Below the pieces are notes generated by a model. It was not told where the DNA came from and did no database searches. It saw nothing but the letters and a program-made list of their open reading frames with translations. From contig CAMIVY010000002.1 of the NCBI GenBank assembly GCA_946402275.1, forward strand, positions 62,001-126,000: DNA of 64,000 nucleotides, written 5' to 3'. The translations under genes and the position numbers were made by a program. Shown in pieces: positions 24,969 through 33,688 of this stretch; position 1 is the stretch's first letter, and each line of letters begins with the position of its first letter. Source of the stretch: an uncultured Prevotella sp. GTDB taxonomy: Bacteria; Bacteroidota; Bacteroidia; Bacteroidales; Bacteroidaceae.

Positions 24969-25000
24969 GTTTGGACTTAATGCGCCAGCTAAGCCCAAAC
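24969..25000 (-). promoter_or_regulatory. Hairpin immediately before the small membrane peptide gene
   Basis: Arms 24969-24979 and 24990-25000 form an 11-bp stem with a 10-nt loop. The one non-Watson-Crick position is A-C on the + strand but U-G in the - strand RNA, so the structure is whole only in the transcript that carries the gene. Five nucleotides separate it from the ATG, a position that could block ribosome access. Confidence 0.6.
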
Positions 25001-25039
25001 CAGCGGATTAGTTTTCAATTATTAGTAGTATATATAAAG

Positions 25040-25355
25040 AAAAGTGTGGGCCTCATACATCACCTCATCCACTTTCCCAGGTCTTCGCATTACCTCTCTA
25101 AGTCGGGACAAAGCAATGCGAACACCCACACCTATATGATAAGAAGACACGGACATTATGCAAGATAACGACGTGACCTAACACTATCATATTAGATGTA
25201 GTATCCACAAGTGCTTTTTGACTTAGAGATTCATGCCTTTTTATGGCCTGACTCTTTCCAAGGTTGCGAAGTTTGGGAAAGTCAAATCAGCATTCGTAAA
25301 CACCAATCAATATATATGCATTCTGCCTATCCATACAAGCGGCAGGTGCAGTCTG
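25040..25355 (-). ncRNA. Candidate structured RNA / long 5' leader (~315 nt)
   Basis: No ORF of substance lies here, but nested perfect pairings do: GTGTGGG 25044-25050 with 25125-25131; TTCGCATT 25084-25091 with 25115-25122; ATATGATA 25134-25141 with 25185-25192; TTTGACTT 25217-25224 with 25279-25286, enclosing AGAG/CTCT, TCA/TGA, GCC/GGC and TTTCC/GGAAA; CTGCC 25323-25327 with 25341-25345. A -7 box lies just upstream on the - strand, and a T-rich run follows the last helix. It does not match what I remember of tmRNA, RNase P, SRP or 6S RNA. It may be an independent RNA or the leader of the 24963 operon. Confidence 0.45.
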
Positions 25356-25361
25356 CGACTG

Positions 25362-25369
25362 CAAAGATA
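25362..25369 (-). promoter_or_regulatory. -7 element for the structured-RNA transcript
   Basis: TATCTTTG on the - strand matches the -7 consensus; predicted start near 25355. A palindrome GCAGTC-TGC-GACTGC (25348-25362) overlaps the start site and could be an operator. No clear -33 TTTG at the usual distance. From 25380 to 25650 I see nothing recognisable. Confidence 0.5.
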
Positions 25370-25658
25370 GGAATTATTTGTCACATTTCGTTCACTTTAT
25401 CCAAAAAAGTAACAAATAATGCTATTCTAAACTTTATGAGGAATTATCGTGCGGTTCTTCGACCAAGGTCTAGAGACGCAGGGAACTGGTACTTGTTTCA
25501 CTCAATCATAAAGAGAATATGACCGTGGCTGGTATATGTTTAATAACAAAAGTTTAACAAGAAACAAAAAACTCCATATATTACATCAGTATTCCCACAC
25601 TGAGAGAATATACTTCAAAAACTCCTTCTGTTTACAAACGAACAAGGTAAAACAAACA

Positions 25659-25699
25659 ATAACTGCTGTTAGCCATGCAATTATGCTAACAGCAGTTAT
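25659..25699. terminator. Strong 15-bp hairpin in gene-poor region
   Basis: Arms 25659-25673 (ATAACTGCTGTTAGC) and 25685-25699 pair perfectly around an 11-nt loop. T-rich sequence on the + side is modest (ACTCTTTAC). No gene ends beside it on either strand, so it may terminate an unannotated transcript or be a dispersed repeat. Confidence 0.5.
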
Positions 25700-25775
25700 A
25701 CTCTTTACACAAATCATTTTCTCATCAGTTTGACGAACCATTCTTCTTCAGGATGGAAGCCCCTGTTTTTACAAA

Positions 25776-25806
25776 AATGATTATCCGCATCACGCGGATA
25801 ATCATT
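25776..25806 (-). terminator. Terminator after the amidohydrolase cluster
   Basis: A perfect 13-bp stem (AATGATTATCCGC / GCGGATAATCATT, 5-nt loop) followed on the - strand by TTTTTGT, 25 nt after the last amidohydrolase stop. Confidence 0.85.
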
Positions 25807-25831
25807 CAAAGGTATGCCATATAGGCACGAA

Positions 25832-27610
25832 CTACATTGAGAACACTTTCTTTCCTTCGAAATAGGTAGCGGCAGGTTTGGCCTCATGAATCTCCGTCAC
25901 CGGGCAGGTCAGCACGTCTTTGGTGACCAGCAGAAAGTCGGCATACTTGCCCTCCTTGATGCTGCCACGCTCGTTCTCCAGAAACATCTGCCTGGCTACG
26001 TTGATGGTCAGGGCGGTGATGGCCTGCTCGCGGGAGAGGCAGTCTTCCGTCCACCAGGGTTTTCCCACTTCGCCATAAAAATCACCCGTCACGGCTATCT
26101 CCATGGCGCCGAACGGATCGTCGGGACCGCCGCCCAATGCCGGATAGTCATTGTGAGAGGACACATTGACGCCGTGGTCGAAGAAGGATTTCAAGGGGTA
26201 GCCCTTGACATCCATACCTGCAGGAACCATCGTTGGCAGTGACTCTTGCATCTTATCGGTGAAATGGTGCCAGGACAAGCCTACGGTGGCATAGATGTTA
26301 TGCAGAGCCATCCGCTGATAGTCTGGTTCACTGACACTATACACATGTACCAGCGTGTTACGCATCTCGTCCTTTCCACCGTTGATATAAGCATTGACAA
26401 GGCGCGTGACACCCTTGTTGCCCATCACGTGTACGTGCATGGTGATGCCCTTGTCGTTTGCCTTGCGCGTGATGTCGGTCAGTTCCTCTTCCGACCAGTT
26501 GGCCACGCCCTGGTGTCCGTCAGGATAGAGCGGCTCTACAAATCCGGTGCCGGTCTCCACGATACCGTCCATGAAGAGTTTGATCCAGTTTGTCTTTACT
26601 CGGGTGGAAGCGTATTTCTTGGCATTAACGGCTTTGGCCAACATAGCATCCACATCCATCCAACTGTCTATTTCGTAGGTCGTACCTAACACGAACTTCA
26701 TGTCGCCGGCCTCATCCAACTGCTGGGCAGCCTTGTAAAAGTTGTCGTTGAAGAAATAGGTGGTCCAGCCGTCGAGATACATGGTGTAGCCCTCTGCCAA
26801 CAAATGCTCTTGGACTCTCACCAAGTTATCCTTTGCTATATCTACGGTAAAGAGGTTTTCATTGTCTAAGAAGGAGCGCACGTAGGTCTGAGCCTGTTCC
26901 TTCAGAAAGCCGGTAGGCGTACCGTCGGCTCCCATCTCGATTTCAACGCCGCTTATCTCTTTTTTCAGCACTGTGCCGTCGGCCTTCATAATGCCGGCAT
27001 TGACCAAGGCAATGGTGTTGAATATACCGCTATGGGCTCCCTCGTCGGCGAAGTAAATGGGAATATCACTGCAGATGGCGTCCAACTGCTGACGGGTGGG
27101 CATGTTTTTCTCGAACTCCAGCGCATCATATCCGAAGCCGAATACAGTCTTCATCCCTAAATCTCTTGCCTTTTTCACCGCACCAGGAACAACTTTTGTC
27201 AGAAATGACTCCACACTTTCTTCTTTGCTGACTATCGTCCCTATTGACTGGAGGGCATACCCCATCGAATAGTGTGCGTGACCATTGCCGCAGCCGGGCA
27301 TCACGAGACCCTTGCCGGTATAGTCCACCACCTCAGTCTTACCAGCCTCGATATAATCTCTGACTCCAGCCTTGTCGCCCACATAGACGTACTTGCCGTC
27401 CTTTACGGCAAAGGCTTCTACAATCTGATTGCCTTCAGAAGTGAACACCTTGCCATAGACCACAAGGTCGGCCTTTTCGGGAGCAGTGCCTCCACCGCTT
27501 GGGTTGTCTGAACTGGAGCAGCCGGCAAGCATGCCCATACCAACCACCATGCTCATCACCGTGATGAGCGATAACATTTTCTCTTTCAATGTGAAACTCA
27601 TAATTCTCAA
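25832..27610 (-). CDS. Amidohydrolase-family lipoprotein, paralog 1 (YtcJ-like)
   Basis: 592 residues. Signal and lipobox (GMGMLAGC) predict a lipid-anchored periplasmic or surface enzyme. Amidohydro_3 features: composite beta domain (ADLVVYGKVFTSEGNQIVEAFAVKDGKYVYVGD), metal-binding HxH in CGNGHAHYS, HVHVMGNKG in the barrel and a late Asp in SSHNDYPALGG. An alternative start at MSFTLKEK, three codons in, is possible. It is 40 nt downstream of paralog 2, with C-terminal ~55 residues almost identical to it. YtcJ/NfdA relatives hydrolyse N-formyl or amide compounds; the real substrate is unknown. Distinct from the other two by SSSDNPSGGG after the lipid Cys. Confidence 0.85.
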   Translation of the reverse strand: MRIMSFTLKEKMLSLITVMSMVVGMGMLAGCSSSDNPSGGGTAPEKADLVVYGKVFTSEGNQIVEAFAVKDGKYVYVGDKAGVRDYIEAGKTEVVDYTGKGLVMPGCGNGHAHYSMGYALQSIGTIVSKEESVESFLTKVVPGAVKKARDLGMKTVFGFGYDALEFEKNMPTRQQLDAICSDIPIYFADEGAHSGIFNTIALVNAGIMKADGTVLKKEISGVEIEMGADGTPTGFLKEQAQTYVRSFLDNENLFTVDIAKDNLVRVQEHLLAEGYTMYLDGWTTYFFNDNFYKAAQQLDEAGDMKFVLGTTYEIDSWMDVDAMLAKAVNAKKYASTRVKTNWIKLFMDGIVETGTGFVEPLYPDGHQGVANWSEEELTDITRKANDKGITMHVHVMGNKGVTRLVNAYINGGKDEMRNTLVHVYSVSEPDYQRMALHNIYATVGLSWHHFTDKMQESLPTMVPAGMDVKGYPLKSFFDHGVNVSSHNDYPALGGGPDDPFGAMEIAVTGDFYGEVGKPWWTEDCLSREQAITALTINVARQMFLENERGSIKEGKYADFLLVTKDVLTCPVTEIHEAKPAATYFEGKKVFSM

Positions 27611-27650
27611 TTCTTTATCGTCGCAGGCGACAACTCTTCATTCTTAACGC

Positions 27651-29384
27651 TTAATTCCCATAGACTTTCTTCCCCTCAAAATAGGTAGCGGCAGGCTTGG
27701 CCTCGTGGATCTCCGTCACCGGGCAGGTCAGCACGTCCTTGGTAACCAGCAGGAAGTCGGCATACTTGCCCTCCTTGATGCTGCCACGCTCGTTCTCCAA
27801 GAACATCTGTCTGGCCACGTTGATGGTCAGGGCCGTAAGAGCCTGCTCGCGGGTGAGGCATTCTTCCGTCCACCAGGGCTTGGCCTGCTCGGGATAATAA
27901 ACACCCGTGACTACAATCTCCATGATGCCGAAAGGATCGTCAGGAGCACCGCAAAGCGCAGGGAAGTCGGAGTGCGAGGACAGATTGACGCCGTGGTCGA
28001 AGAAGGACTTCATAGGATAACCCTTATCCTTCAGGCCTTCAGGAAGGATTTGCATCAGCTCGGCCTGCAATTCATTGTCGGCATGATGCCAGAGCATACC
28101 CGAAGTGACATAGATGTTGTTGTCGGCCATGCGCTGGTAGTCTGGCTCGTTGACACCATACACGTGTACCAGCGTATTGCGCATCTCTTTCTTTCCGGCA
28201 TTGACGTATGCGTTGACGATACGCTCCACGCCCTTGTTGCCCATCACATGAACGTGCATGGTGATGCCCTTCTCATTCGCCTTGCGCGTGATGTCGGTCA
28301 GTTCCTCCTCCGACCAGTTGGGAATGCCCTGCTTACCGCCGGGGTAGAGCGGCTCCACAAATCCCGTGCCGCTCTCCACCGTGCCGTCCATAAACATCTT
28401 GAGCCAGTTGGTGCGGATGTGAGCAGACTCGTATTTCTTGGTGGCGCTGGCTTTCTCCAACGTCTTATCCACATCCATCCAGCTGTCCAGTTCCCAAGCC
28501 GTACCCAGTACGAAGTGCATGTCGCCGGCCTGGTCCATCTGCTGGGCGGCCTTGTAGAAGTTGTCGTTGAAGAAATAAGAGGAGTATCCGTCCTGATACA
28601 TCGTATAGCCCTCTGACAACAGCTGTTCCTGGATGCCAGCCATGTTGGCCTTGGCAACATCAACGGAGAAAAGGTATTCATTATCGAGGAAAGAACGCAC
28701 ATAGGTACCGGCCTGTTCCTTCACATAGCCCGTGGGCACACCGTCGGCATCGAGCACAATCTCGCCACCGCGCACTTCCGTCTTGCCAGCCGTGCCGTCC
28801 TCTTTGATGAGACCGGCCTTCTTGAGCAGGATTGTGTTGGCCAGACCTTTATGACCTTCCTCGTCGGCGAAATAGATGGGAATGTCGCTACAGACCTCAT
28901 CCAACATCTTGCGGTAACACAAGTCCTTGGGGAACTTCATCATATCCCAGCCACTGCCAAATACTACCGTGGCACCATTGTCCTTGGCCTTCTTGACTGC
29001 AGCGGGAACGATTTCCTTGAGGAACTTGTCCACATCAGTGTCGCGGCTCATGACTGTTCCTACTGACTGGATGGCATAGCCCAGCGCATAGTGGGCGTGA
29101 CCGTTACCGCATCCAGGCATCACCAGACCCTTTCCGCTATAGTCCACCACCTCGGTCTTGCCCTCTTCCACAAAGGCTTCGGCTCCAGCCTTGTCGCCTA
29201 CATAGACGTACTTGCCGTCTTTCACGGCAAAGGCCTCAACAATCTGGTTACCCTCGGCGGTATAGATCTTTCCATAGACCACGAGGTCAGCGCTGTTATT
29301 ACTCTTGCAGCCCGTAAACATTTCCATACCGAAAATGACAGCCAATACTGCCATCATCGACAACATCTTTTTCATCATACGCAT
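27651..29384 (-). CDS. Amidohydrolase-family lipoprotein, paralog 2
   Basis: 577 residues with lipobox MEMFTGC. Same architecture as its neighbours: beta domain, HxH (CGNGHAHYA), central EEGHKGLANT, HVHVMGNKG, then SSHSDFPALCG. It differs from paralog 1 in the 100-200 region (GSGWDMMKFPKDLCYRKMLDE replaces GFGYDALEFEKNMPTRQQLD), which likely shapes the substrate pocket. It lies 45 nt after paralog 3. Middle gene of the tandem array. Confidence 0.85.
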   Translation of the reverse strand: MRMMKKMLSMMAVLAVIFGMEMFTGCKSNNSADLVVYGKIYTAEGNQIVEAFAVKDGKYVYVGDKAGAEAFVEEGKTEVVDYSGKGLVMPGCGNGHAHYALGYAIQSVGTVMSRDTDVDKFLKEIVPAAVKKAKDNGATVVFGSGWDMMKFPKDLCYRKMLDEVCSDIPIYFADEEGHKGLANTILLKKAGLIKEDGTAGKTEVRGGEIVLDADGVPTGYVKEQAGTYVRSFLDNEYLFSVDVAKANMAGIQEQLLSEGYTMYQDGYSSYFFNDNFYKAAQQMDQAGDMHFVLGTAWELDSWMDVDKTLEKASATKKYESAHIRTNWLKMFMDGTVESGTGFVEPLYPGGKQGIPNWSEEELTDITRKANEKGITMHVHVMGNKGVERIVNAYVNAGKKEMRNTLVHVYGVNEPDYQRMADNNIYVTSGMLWHHADNELQAELMQILPEGLKDKGYPMKSFFDHGVNLSSHSDFPALCGAPDDPFGIMEIVVTGVYYPEQAKPWWTEECLTREQALTALTINVARQMFLENERGSIKEGKYADFLLVTKDVLTCPVTEIHEAKPAATYFEGKKVYGN

Positions 29385-29429
29385 ACGATTTGCTTATTTC
29401 ATTTGTTTAACTTGTGTTCTTTGTCTTAT

Positions 29430-31193
29430 TTACATGGAGAAGACCTTCTTGCCCTCAAAGTAGGTGGCGGCAGGCTTGGCCTCATGAATTTCATTCTCAG
29501 GGCAGGTCAGTACGTCCTTGGTGACAAGCAGGAAGTCGGCATACTTGCCTGTGCTGATGCTGCCACGCTCGTTCTCAATGAACATCTGCTTGGCCACGTT
29601 GATGGTCAGGGCCTGAAGAGCCTGCTCACGGGTCAACAGCTCTTCCGGCCACCAGGGCTTCGCCTGTTCAGGGTAATAGACACCTGTCACTGCCACCTCC
29701 ATAATGCCGAACGGGTCGTCAGGACTGCCACTCAGGGCAGGGAAGTCGGAGTGTGACGACATCACTATACCGTTGTCGAAGAACGACTTCATGGGATAGC
29801 TCTTCGTCTCCATGCCCACGGGCACATAGCCAGCCTTCAGCAGTTCCTGCTTATCATTGGAAAAATGGTGCCAAAGCATACCCTCGGTGACATAGATGTT
29901 ATGGTCGGCCATGCGCTTGTAATCTTCCGGATAGACACTATGCACGTGTACCAGCGTGTTGCGCATCTCGTCCTTACCGCCATTGACATAGGCGCTGACA
30001 ATGCGGTTGACCCCCTTGTTACCCATGACGTGTGTGTGTACGGTCACTCCTTTCTCATTCGCCTTGCGCGTGATGTCGGTCAGCTCCTCTTCCGACCAGA
30101 GGACAACACCCTGATGGCCGTCGGGATAGAGTGGCTCCACAAAACCAGTGCCGGGCTCTACAGTACCGTCCACAAAAATCTTGAGCCAGTTCGGTTTTAC
30201 GCGTGTGGAAGCGTATTTCTTCGCGTCACCGGCTTGGGCCAGCACCTTATCCATATCCATCCAGCTGTCCAATTCGGTTGTCAGACCCATGACGATATGT
30301 AAGTCGCCGGCCTGGTCTATCTGTTGGGCGGCTTTGAATATGTTTTCATTAAAGAAGTAGGTGGAGTAACCGTCGATATACATCGTGTAGCCCTCAGACA
30401 GCAGATGCTCCTGGACGCTTTTCATTGTAGCCTTCGCTATGTCAATGGAAAAGAGGTTCTCATTGTCCAAGAAGGAACGGGTGTAAGTGCCGGCCTGCTC
30501 TGACAGGAAACCATTAGGGGTACCATCGGCCCCGAAACCTATCTCGCCACCGCGTATCTCTTTCTTCAGTACCGTTCCGTCTTCTTTCATGATGCCTGCC
30601 TTGACCAGCATCATGGTGTTTGCCAGACCTTTGTGACCTTCCTCGTCGGCAAAGTAGATGGGTATATCACTGCAGATGGCATCCAACTGCTGACGGGTAG
30701 GCATGTTTTTCGAAAAAGGCATCAAGTTCCAGCCCTGACCGAAAATCGCCTTAGACCCGTTGTCTTTTGCTTTCTTGACCGCAGCGGGAACAATTTCCTT
30801 GAGGAATTTTTCGGGACTGTCGTCATAGCTAATAATCGTTCCAACAGACTGGATGGCATATCCCAGCGTATAGTGGGCGTGTCCGTTGCCGCAGCTGGGC
30901 ATCACCAGCCCCTTGCCGGTATAATCCACGACCTCGGTCTTGCCCTCTTCCACAAAGGCTTCGGCTCCCGCCTTGTCGCCTACATAGACGTACTTGCCGT
31001 CTTTCACGGCAAAAGCCTCTACCACCTGATTGTTGTCAGAAGTGAATATCTTACCATATACCACAAGGTCAGCACTGGTCTTTCCCTTACAGCCGGTAAG
31101 CATACCGATGACAACCATCATCACTGCGATGCATGAAAGCATCTGACTCATAACGCTCACTATTCCGTGAACTGTCTTTCTCTTTTTTTCCAT
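29430..31193 (-). CDS. Amidohydrolase-family lipoprotein, paralog 3
   Basis: 587 residues, first gene of the array. Basic N-terminus (MEKKRKTVHG), long signal segment and lipobox (GMLTGC). HxH (CGNGHAHYT), HTHVMGNKG (Thr for Val compared with the others) and SSHSDFPALSG are present. The C-terminus reads LTINVAKQMFIENERGSISTGKYADF, diverged from the nearly identical tails of paralogs 1 and 2. A -7 promoter box lies 27 nt upstream of the ATG. An AraC-type membrane regulator is encoded immediately upstream on the same strand. Confidence 0.85.
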   Translation of the reverse strand: MEKKRKTVHGIVSVMSQMLSCIAVMMVVIGMLTGCKGKTSADLVVYGKIFTSDNNQVVEAFAVKDGKYVYVGDKAGAEAFVEEGKTEVVDYTGKGLVMPSCGNGHAHYTLGYAIQSVGTIISYDDSPEKFLKEIVPAAVKKAKDNGSKAIFGQGWNLMPFSKNMPTRQQLDAICSDIPIYFADEEGHKGLANTMMLVKAGIMKEDGTVLKKEIRGGEIGFGADGTPNGFLSEQAGTYTRSFLDNENLFSIDIAKATMKSVQEHLLSEGYTMYIDGYSTYFFNENIFKAAQQIDQAGDLHIVMGLTTELDSWMDMDKVLAQAGDAKKYASTRVKPNWLKIFVDGTVEPGTGFVEPLYPDGHQGVVLWSEEELTDITRKANEKGVTVHTHVMGNKGVNRIVSAYVNGGKDEMRNTLVHVHSVYPEDYKRMADHNIYVTEGMLWHHFSNDKQELLKAGYVPVGMETKSYPMKSFFDNGIVMSSHSDFPALSGSPDDPFGIMEVAVTGVYYPEQAKPWWPEELLTREQALQALTINVAKQMFIENERGSISTGKYADFLLVTKDVLTCPENEIHEAKPAATYFEGKKVFSM

Positions 31194-31219
31194 AGTTGTT
31201 TTTTGTTAATTTTGTTCTG

Positions 31220-31227
31220 CAAAGATA
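31220..31227 (-). promoter_or_regulatory. -7 element of the amidohydrolase operon
   Basis: TATCTTTG on the - strand with predicted start near 31213, 20 nt before the paralog 3 ATG. The -33 position is poor, which would suit an activator-dependent promoter under the adjacent AraC-type protein. Confidence 0.55.
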
Positions 31228-31346
31228 GCAAAAAATCCCTATGGAATAATCGACAGAAAACGTTCAAATGCAAATATTGCTGATTTTATATCGACTTATT
31301 GCAAATTTTATCAGTAAGCGCTCTGGATAAGGGCTGACAAATGCGC

Positions 31347-32462
31347 TCAAGCGTCGTTATCCTGTATCCATGCCGTCACATTCTTTCCCATGCGCTGCTT
31401 AAAGGCATTGCTGAAAGTGGCGTAGTTACGGTAACCGCTGTCTTCAGCCAGCTGTTTGACGGTGAAAGGATGTCTGGCAGCGACAGCCTTACGATAGAGG
31501 CTGATGAAGTGATCGATGCGCAGTTCGTTGATGTAGGCATTGTATGTGATGCCTTGCTGAGCGAAATACTGGCTCAGATAGTAACGGTTAGTACCGACAG
31601 CTTTAGCAAGTTGTTGAGCGGTCAGGTCGTGCCACAGATAGAGCTGGGGCTCTTTACAATGCCGCTCTAATAATTGTCCTATTTTTCCTTGAATGGGCTG
31701 CGAGAGGTCGTTTTCCATTGTCACCGTCTCTTCGCCGGCATCCGTTGAGTGTGACTCGCAATCCCACTGGCTCAAGTCGCTTAATGTCTCTGTGCGCCAC
31801 ACGAGGAAACAGGTCAAGATAATGACATTCACCTGACTTGCGTACATGTAGAAGACGTTCTGAAGCGTAAACGCATATAAACTGAATCCGATCAGGATAA
31901 TGGCCAGTACCAGAAGGCTCTGCCACACCTCCTTATGCTCCAGGTCGGCGTAATTGTCGTGGAGCCACCGTCCATACTTCCGTGTCTCACGTACCATATA
32001 TATTATTAAGCCGAAAGTCAGCAAAAGAAAGTAGACATATAGCACTGGCAGTATGGCATCACTGCAGGTAATGACGCATATCGCCAGACCTACGACGAGT
32101 GGAGCCACCATCACGCCGATGGGCCAAAGCGGTCGGCTACGGTCTTGCAGCATACAGAACAACACGGCTATAGCCAAAGGGAAAACCGTCAGAAAATCGA
32201 GTACTCCACCTACAAAATAGACCATTTTGATATCCTCGGCAGAGGTTAAATAAAGAATTGGCGTATACCATGTGTGACTCAATGCGGCAGCTCCCAGGAA
32301 TGCCGCCGTCCACCGACGCAATCGGACTGGCGGTGTAATGCCTGGAGTGATGGCATTGGCCCGGCGGAAAAACAGGTAGAAGCAGGCTATCAGGTTCAAG
32401 ACCGTCACACCCGCGTAAAACATCAAATAGAGTATGTCTTCCCTTATATTTTGTTCGTACAT
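31347..32462 (-). CDS. Membrane-anchored AraC-family regulator
   Basis: 371 residues. The N-terminal ~230 residues carry about seven hydrophobic segments (for example LYLMFYAGVTVLNLIACFYLFF and VWQSLLVLAIILIGFSLYAF). An acidic linker follows, then a C-terminal AraC DNA-binding domain (about 265-371) with two helix-turn-helices: LTAQQLAKAVGTNRYYLSQYF and FTVKQLAEDSGYRNYATFSNAFKQRMG. The layout suggests an integral membrane sensor that binds DNA directly. Position and strand upstream of the three amidohydrolases make them the likely targets. It has a canonical promoter of its own. Confidence 0.86.
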   Translation of the reverse strand: MYEQNIREDILYLMFYAGVTVLNLIACFYLFFRRANAITPGITPPVRLRRWTAAFLGAAALSHTWYTPILYLTSAEDIKMVYFVGGVLDFLTVFPLAIAVLFCMLQDRSRPLWPIGVMVAPLVVGLAICVITCSDAILPVLYVYFLLLTFGLIIYMVRETRKYGRWLHDNYADLEHKEVWQSLLVLAIILIGFSLYAFTLQNVFYMYASQVNVIILTCFLVWRTETLSDLSQWDCESHSTDAGEETVTMENDLSQPIQGKIGQLLERHCKEPQLYLWHDLTAQQLAKAVGTNRYYLSQYFAQQGITYNAYINELRIDHFISLYRKAVAARHPFTVKQLAEDSGYRNYATFSNAFKQRMGKNVTAWIQDNDA

Positions 32463-32498
32463 AATTTTGCAGCCATACTTTTTTAGTTAAATCGGCTA

Positions 32499-32530
32499 CA
32501 AAGTTACAAAACATTCAGACAAAACCCAAA
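32499..32530 (-). promoter_or_regulatory. Promoter of the membrane AraC regulator
   Basis: TTTG (32527-32530) and TAACTTTG (32499-32506) on the - strand are separated by exactly 20 nt. Predicted start near 32492, 30 nt before the ATG. Confidence 0.75.
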
Positions 32531-32605
32531 TGTTTGGGCAATTATTTGAATGAGGACAGTCAAACAAAAAGGCTCAAACAAAAGGGCAATACAAAGCCCC
32601 CCTGA

Positions 32606-33064
32606 TTATGCCGTGACGTTCTTTCCTTCCTGCAGGTTCAGTCCGATTTTGAACACCTTACCCATCAGCAGGGCGAAAAATCCCTCAGACAGCGCGCCGA
32701 TACCATCAGACAAGGCATCAGCAAAAGAACTTTCTGTAATGATGGCGAGGGTGAGAATGATTAAGCCCACGCCTATCAGGATGGCGCATGTACCATACTT
32801 GCGGAGCAGGTTGACATTCTTCATGCAGAATACCTCATTGCGGTTTACGTTCAATATGAACTTGATAAAGTAGACGAGCGTCATAAAAGCCATGCCCAGA
32901 ATTACCAACATCAAAATAAGCAAGGCTAACAAACTGCCCAGTGACAACGTGTCGAAATCAATGTGATCGACCGTTTTACCAGTGGTGAAGAAGAAGTCCA
33001 AAATGAGGTCTCCGAATGTCAGTGACAGTATCAGCACGCATAAAACATTAATATACTTTTTCAT
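32606..33064 (-). CDS. DUF2975 membrane protein
   Basis: 152 residues with four hydrophobic segments (about 5-25, 43-70, 88-110, 125-140) and a layout typical of DUF2975 (KTVDHIDF, FIKFILNVNRNEVFCMKNVNLLRKYG). Members usually sit beside a small Xre-type regulator (YozG-like); none is seen here. Function unknown. It lies downstream of the phosphatase remnant on the same strand. Confidence 0.75.
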   Translation of the reverse strand: MKKYINVLCVLILSLTFGDLILDFFFTTGKTVDHIDFDTLSLGSLLALLILMLVILGMAFMTLVYFIKFILNVNRNEVFCMKNVNLLRKYGTCAILIGVGLIILTLAIITESSFADALSDGIGALSEGFFALLMGKVFKIGLNLQEGKNVTA

Positions 33065-33111
33065 AATCGTTTTTAAAATAATTAATAAACTCTAAATATT
33101 TCAATTCTCTG

Positions 33112-33306
33112 TTATGTACTCTTGATACAAAGGCACATCATCGTGAGGTCGTCGTTGGGTTCAGCTCCATCCCTGTGGCGCTCCACATCTGCTGCGATAG
33201 TCTCAATCACTTGTCTGGCAGAATCGTATCTGAAATTCCTGAGGAAATCGAGCAGACGCTCATCGCCAAACTGCTCCTGTATGGTCCTCGATGCTTTGTT
33301 AGCCAT
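33112..33306 (-). pseudogene. C-terminal remnant of a SpoIIE/PP2C-type phosphatase
   Basis: The 64-residue product has FGDERLLDFLRN and the closing NDDLTMMCLCIK, the last motif of SpoIIE-type Ser/Thr phosphatases, where the paired Asp residues bind metal. The other ~170 residues of the domain are absent, and an in-frame stop lies just upstream of the ATG. The residues MANKASRTIQEQFGDERL align with the segment that follows the TDG motif in intact enzymes. A canonical promoter survives upstream. It probably cannot act as a phosphatase. Confidence 0.65.
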
Positions 33307-33406
33307 ATTTCATGAAATGACCCGCCGGCAGTTCTGATGGTATGCACAGCGGGTACTATTATCGTAAGACAGGCCTACAGCCTTGATGCCTTTCTGATTT
33401 TCGATG

Positions 33407-33438
33407 CAAAATTACGGATTTTATCGTTTGCCTCCAAA
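33407..33438 (-). promoter_or_regulatory. Canonical promoter upstream of the phosphatase remnant
   Basis: TTTG (33435-33438) and TAATTTTG (33407-33414) on the - strand, 20-nt spacer. Predicted start near 33400, 94 nt before the remnant's ATG. The transcript would also reach the DUF2975 gene. Confidence 0.7.
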
Positions 33439-33571
33439 TATTTTTCTTTGTTATTATGCAAATATCCATTATCTAAATATGTTTTCTACGATACCACGCA
33501 AAAAACATACAAAAAGTTTGGGGGTTATGAAATAATCATCTATATTGGCAGTGGAATATATTCACGAAGTT

Positions 33572-33688
33572 ATGAAGAAAATCCTTTTTATCATTGGGTC
33601 GTTGAGGAAAGAGTCCTTCAATAGACAATTGGTGCTTGAGGCGGAGAACAGGGATATAAGAAAAGATGCGCCAGGAGGGTTATCCTGA
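33572..33688 (+). pseudogene. N-terminal remnant of an NADPH-dependent FMN reductase
   Basis: A 38-codon frame begins MKKILFIIGSLRKESFNRQL, the flavodoxin-like start of the FMN-reductase/azoreductase family, in which GSLRxxSFN binds the FMN phosphate. After residue 20 the similarity ends (VLEAENRDIRKDA), and the frame stops in a hairpin. Normal proteins are about 175 residues. This is a 5' fragment left after deletion. Confidence 0.65.

Noticed and set aside
24902..25168. 88-codon + strand frame in the gene-poor stretch
   Set aside because: Overlaps the 54-residue gene and the structured-RNA candidate; composition is not coding-like and no start signal is seen.
25040..25369. tmRNA, RNase P RNA or SRP RNA identity for the structured segment
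   Set aside because: I could not find the expected signature sequences of those RNAs on either strand; left as unknown class.
27705..28616. 303-codon frame antisense to amidohydrolase paralog 2
   Set aside because: Similar antisense frames appear in all three paralogs because their sense strands are alike; not independent genes.
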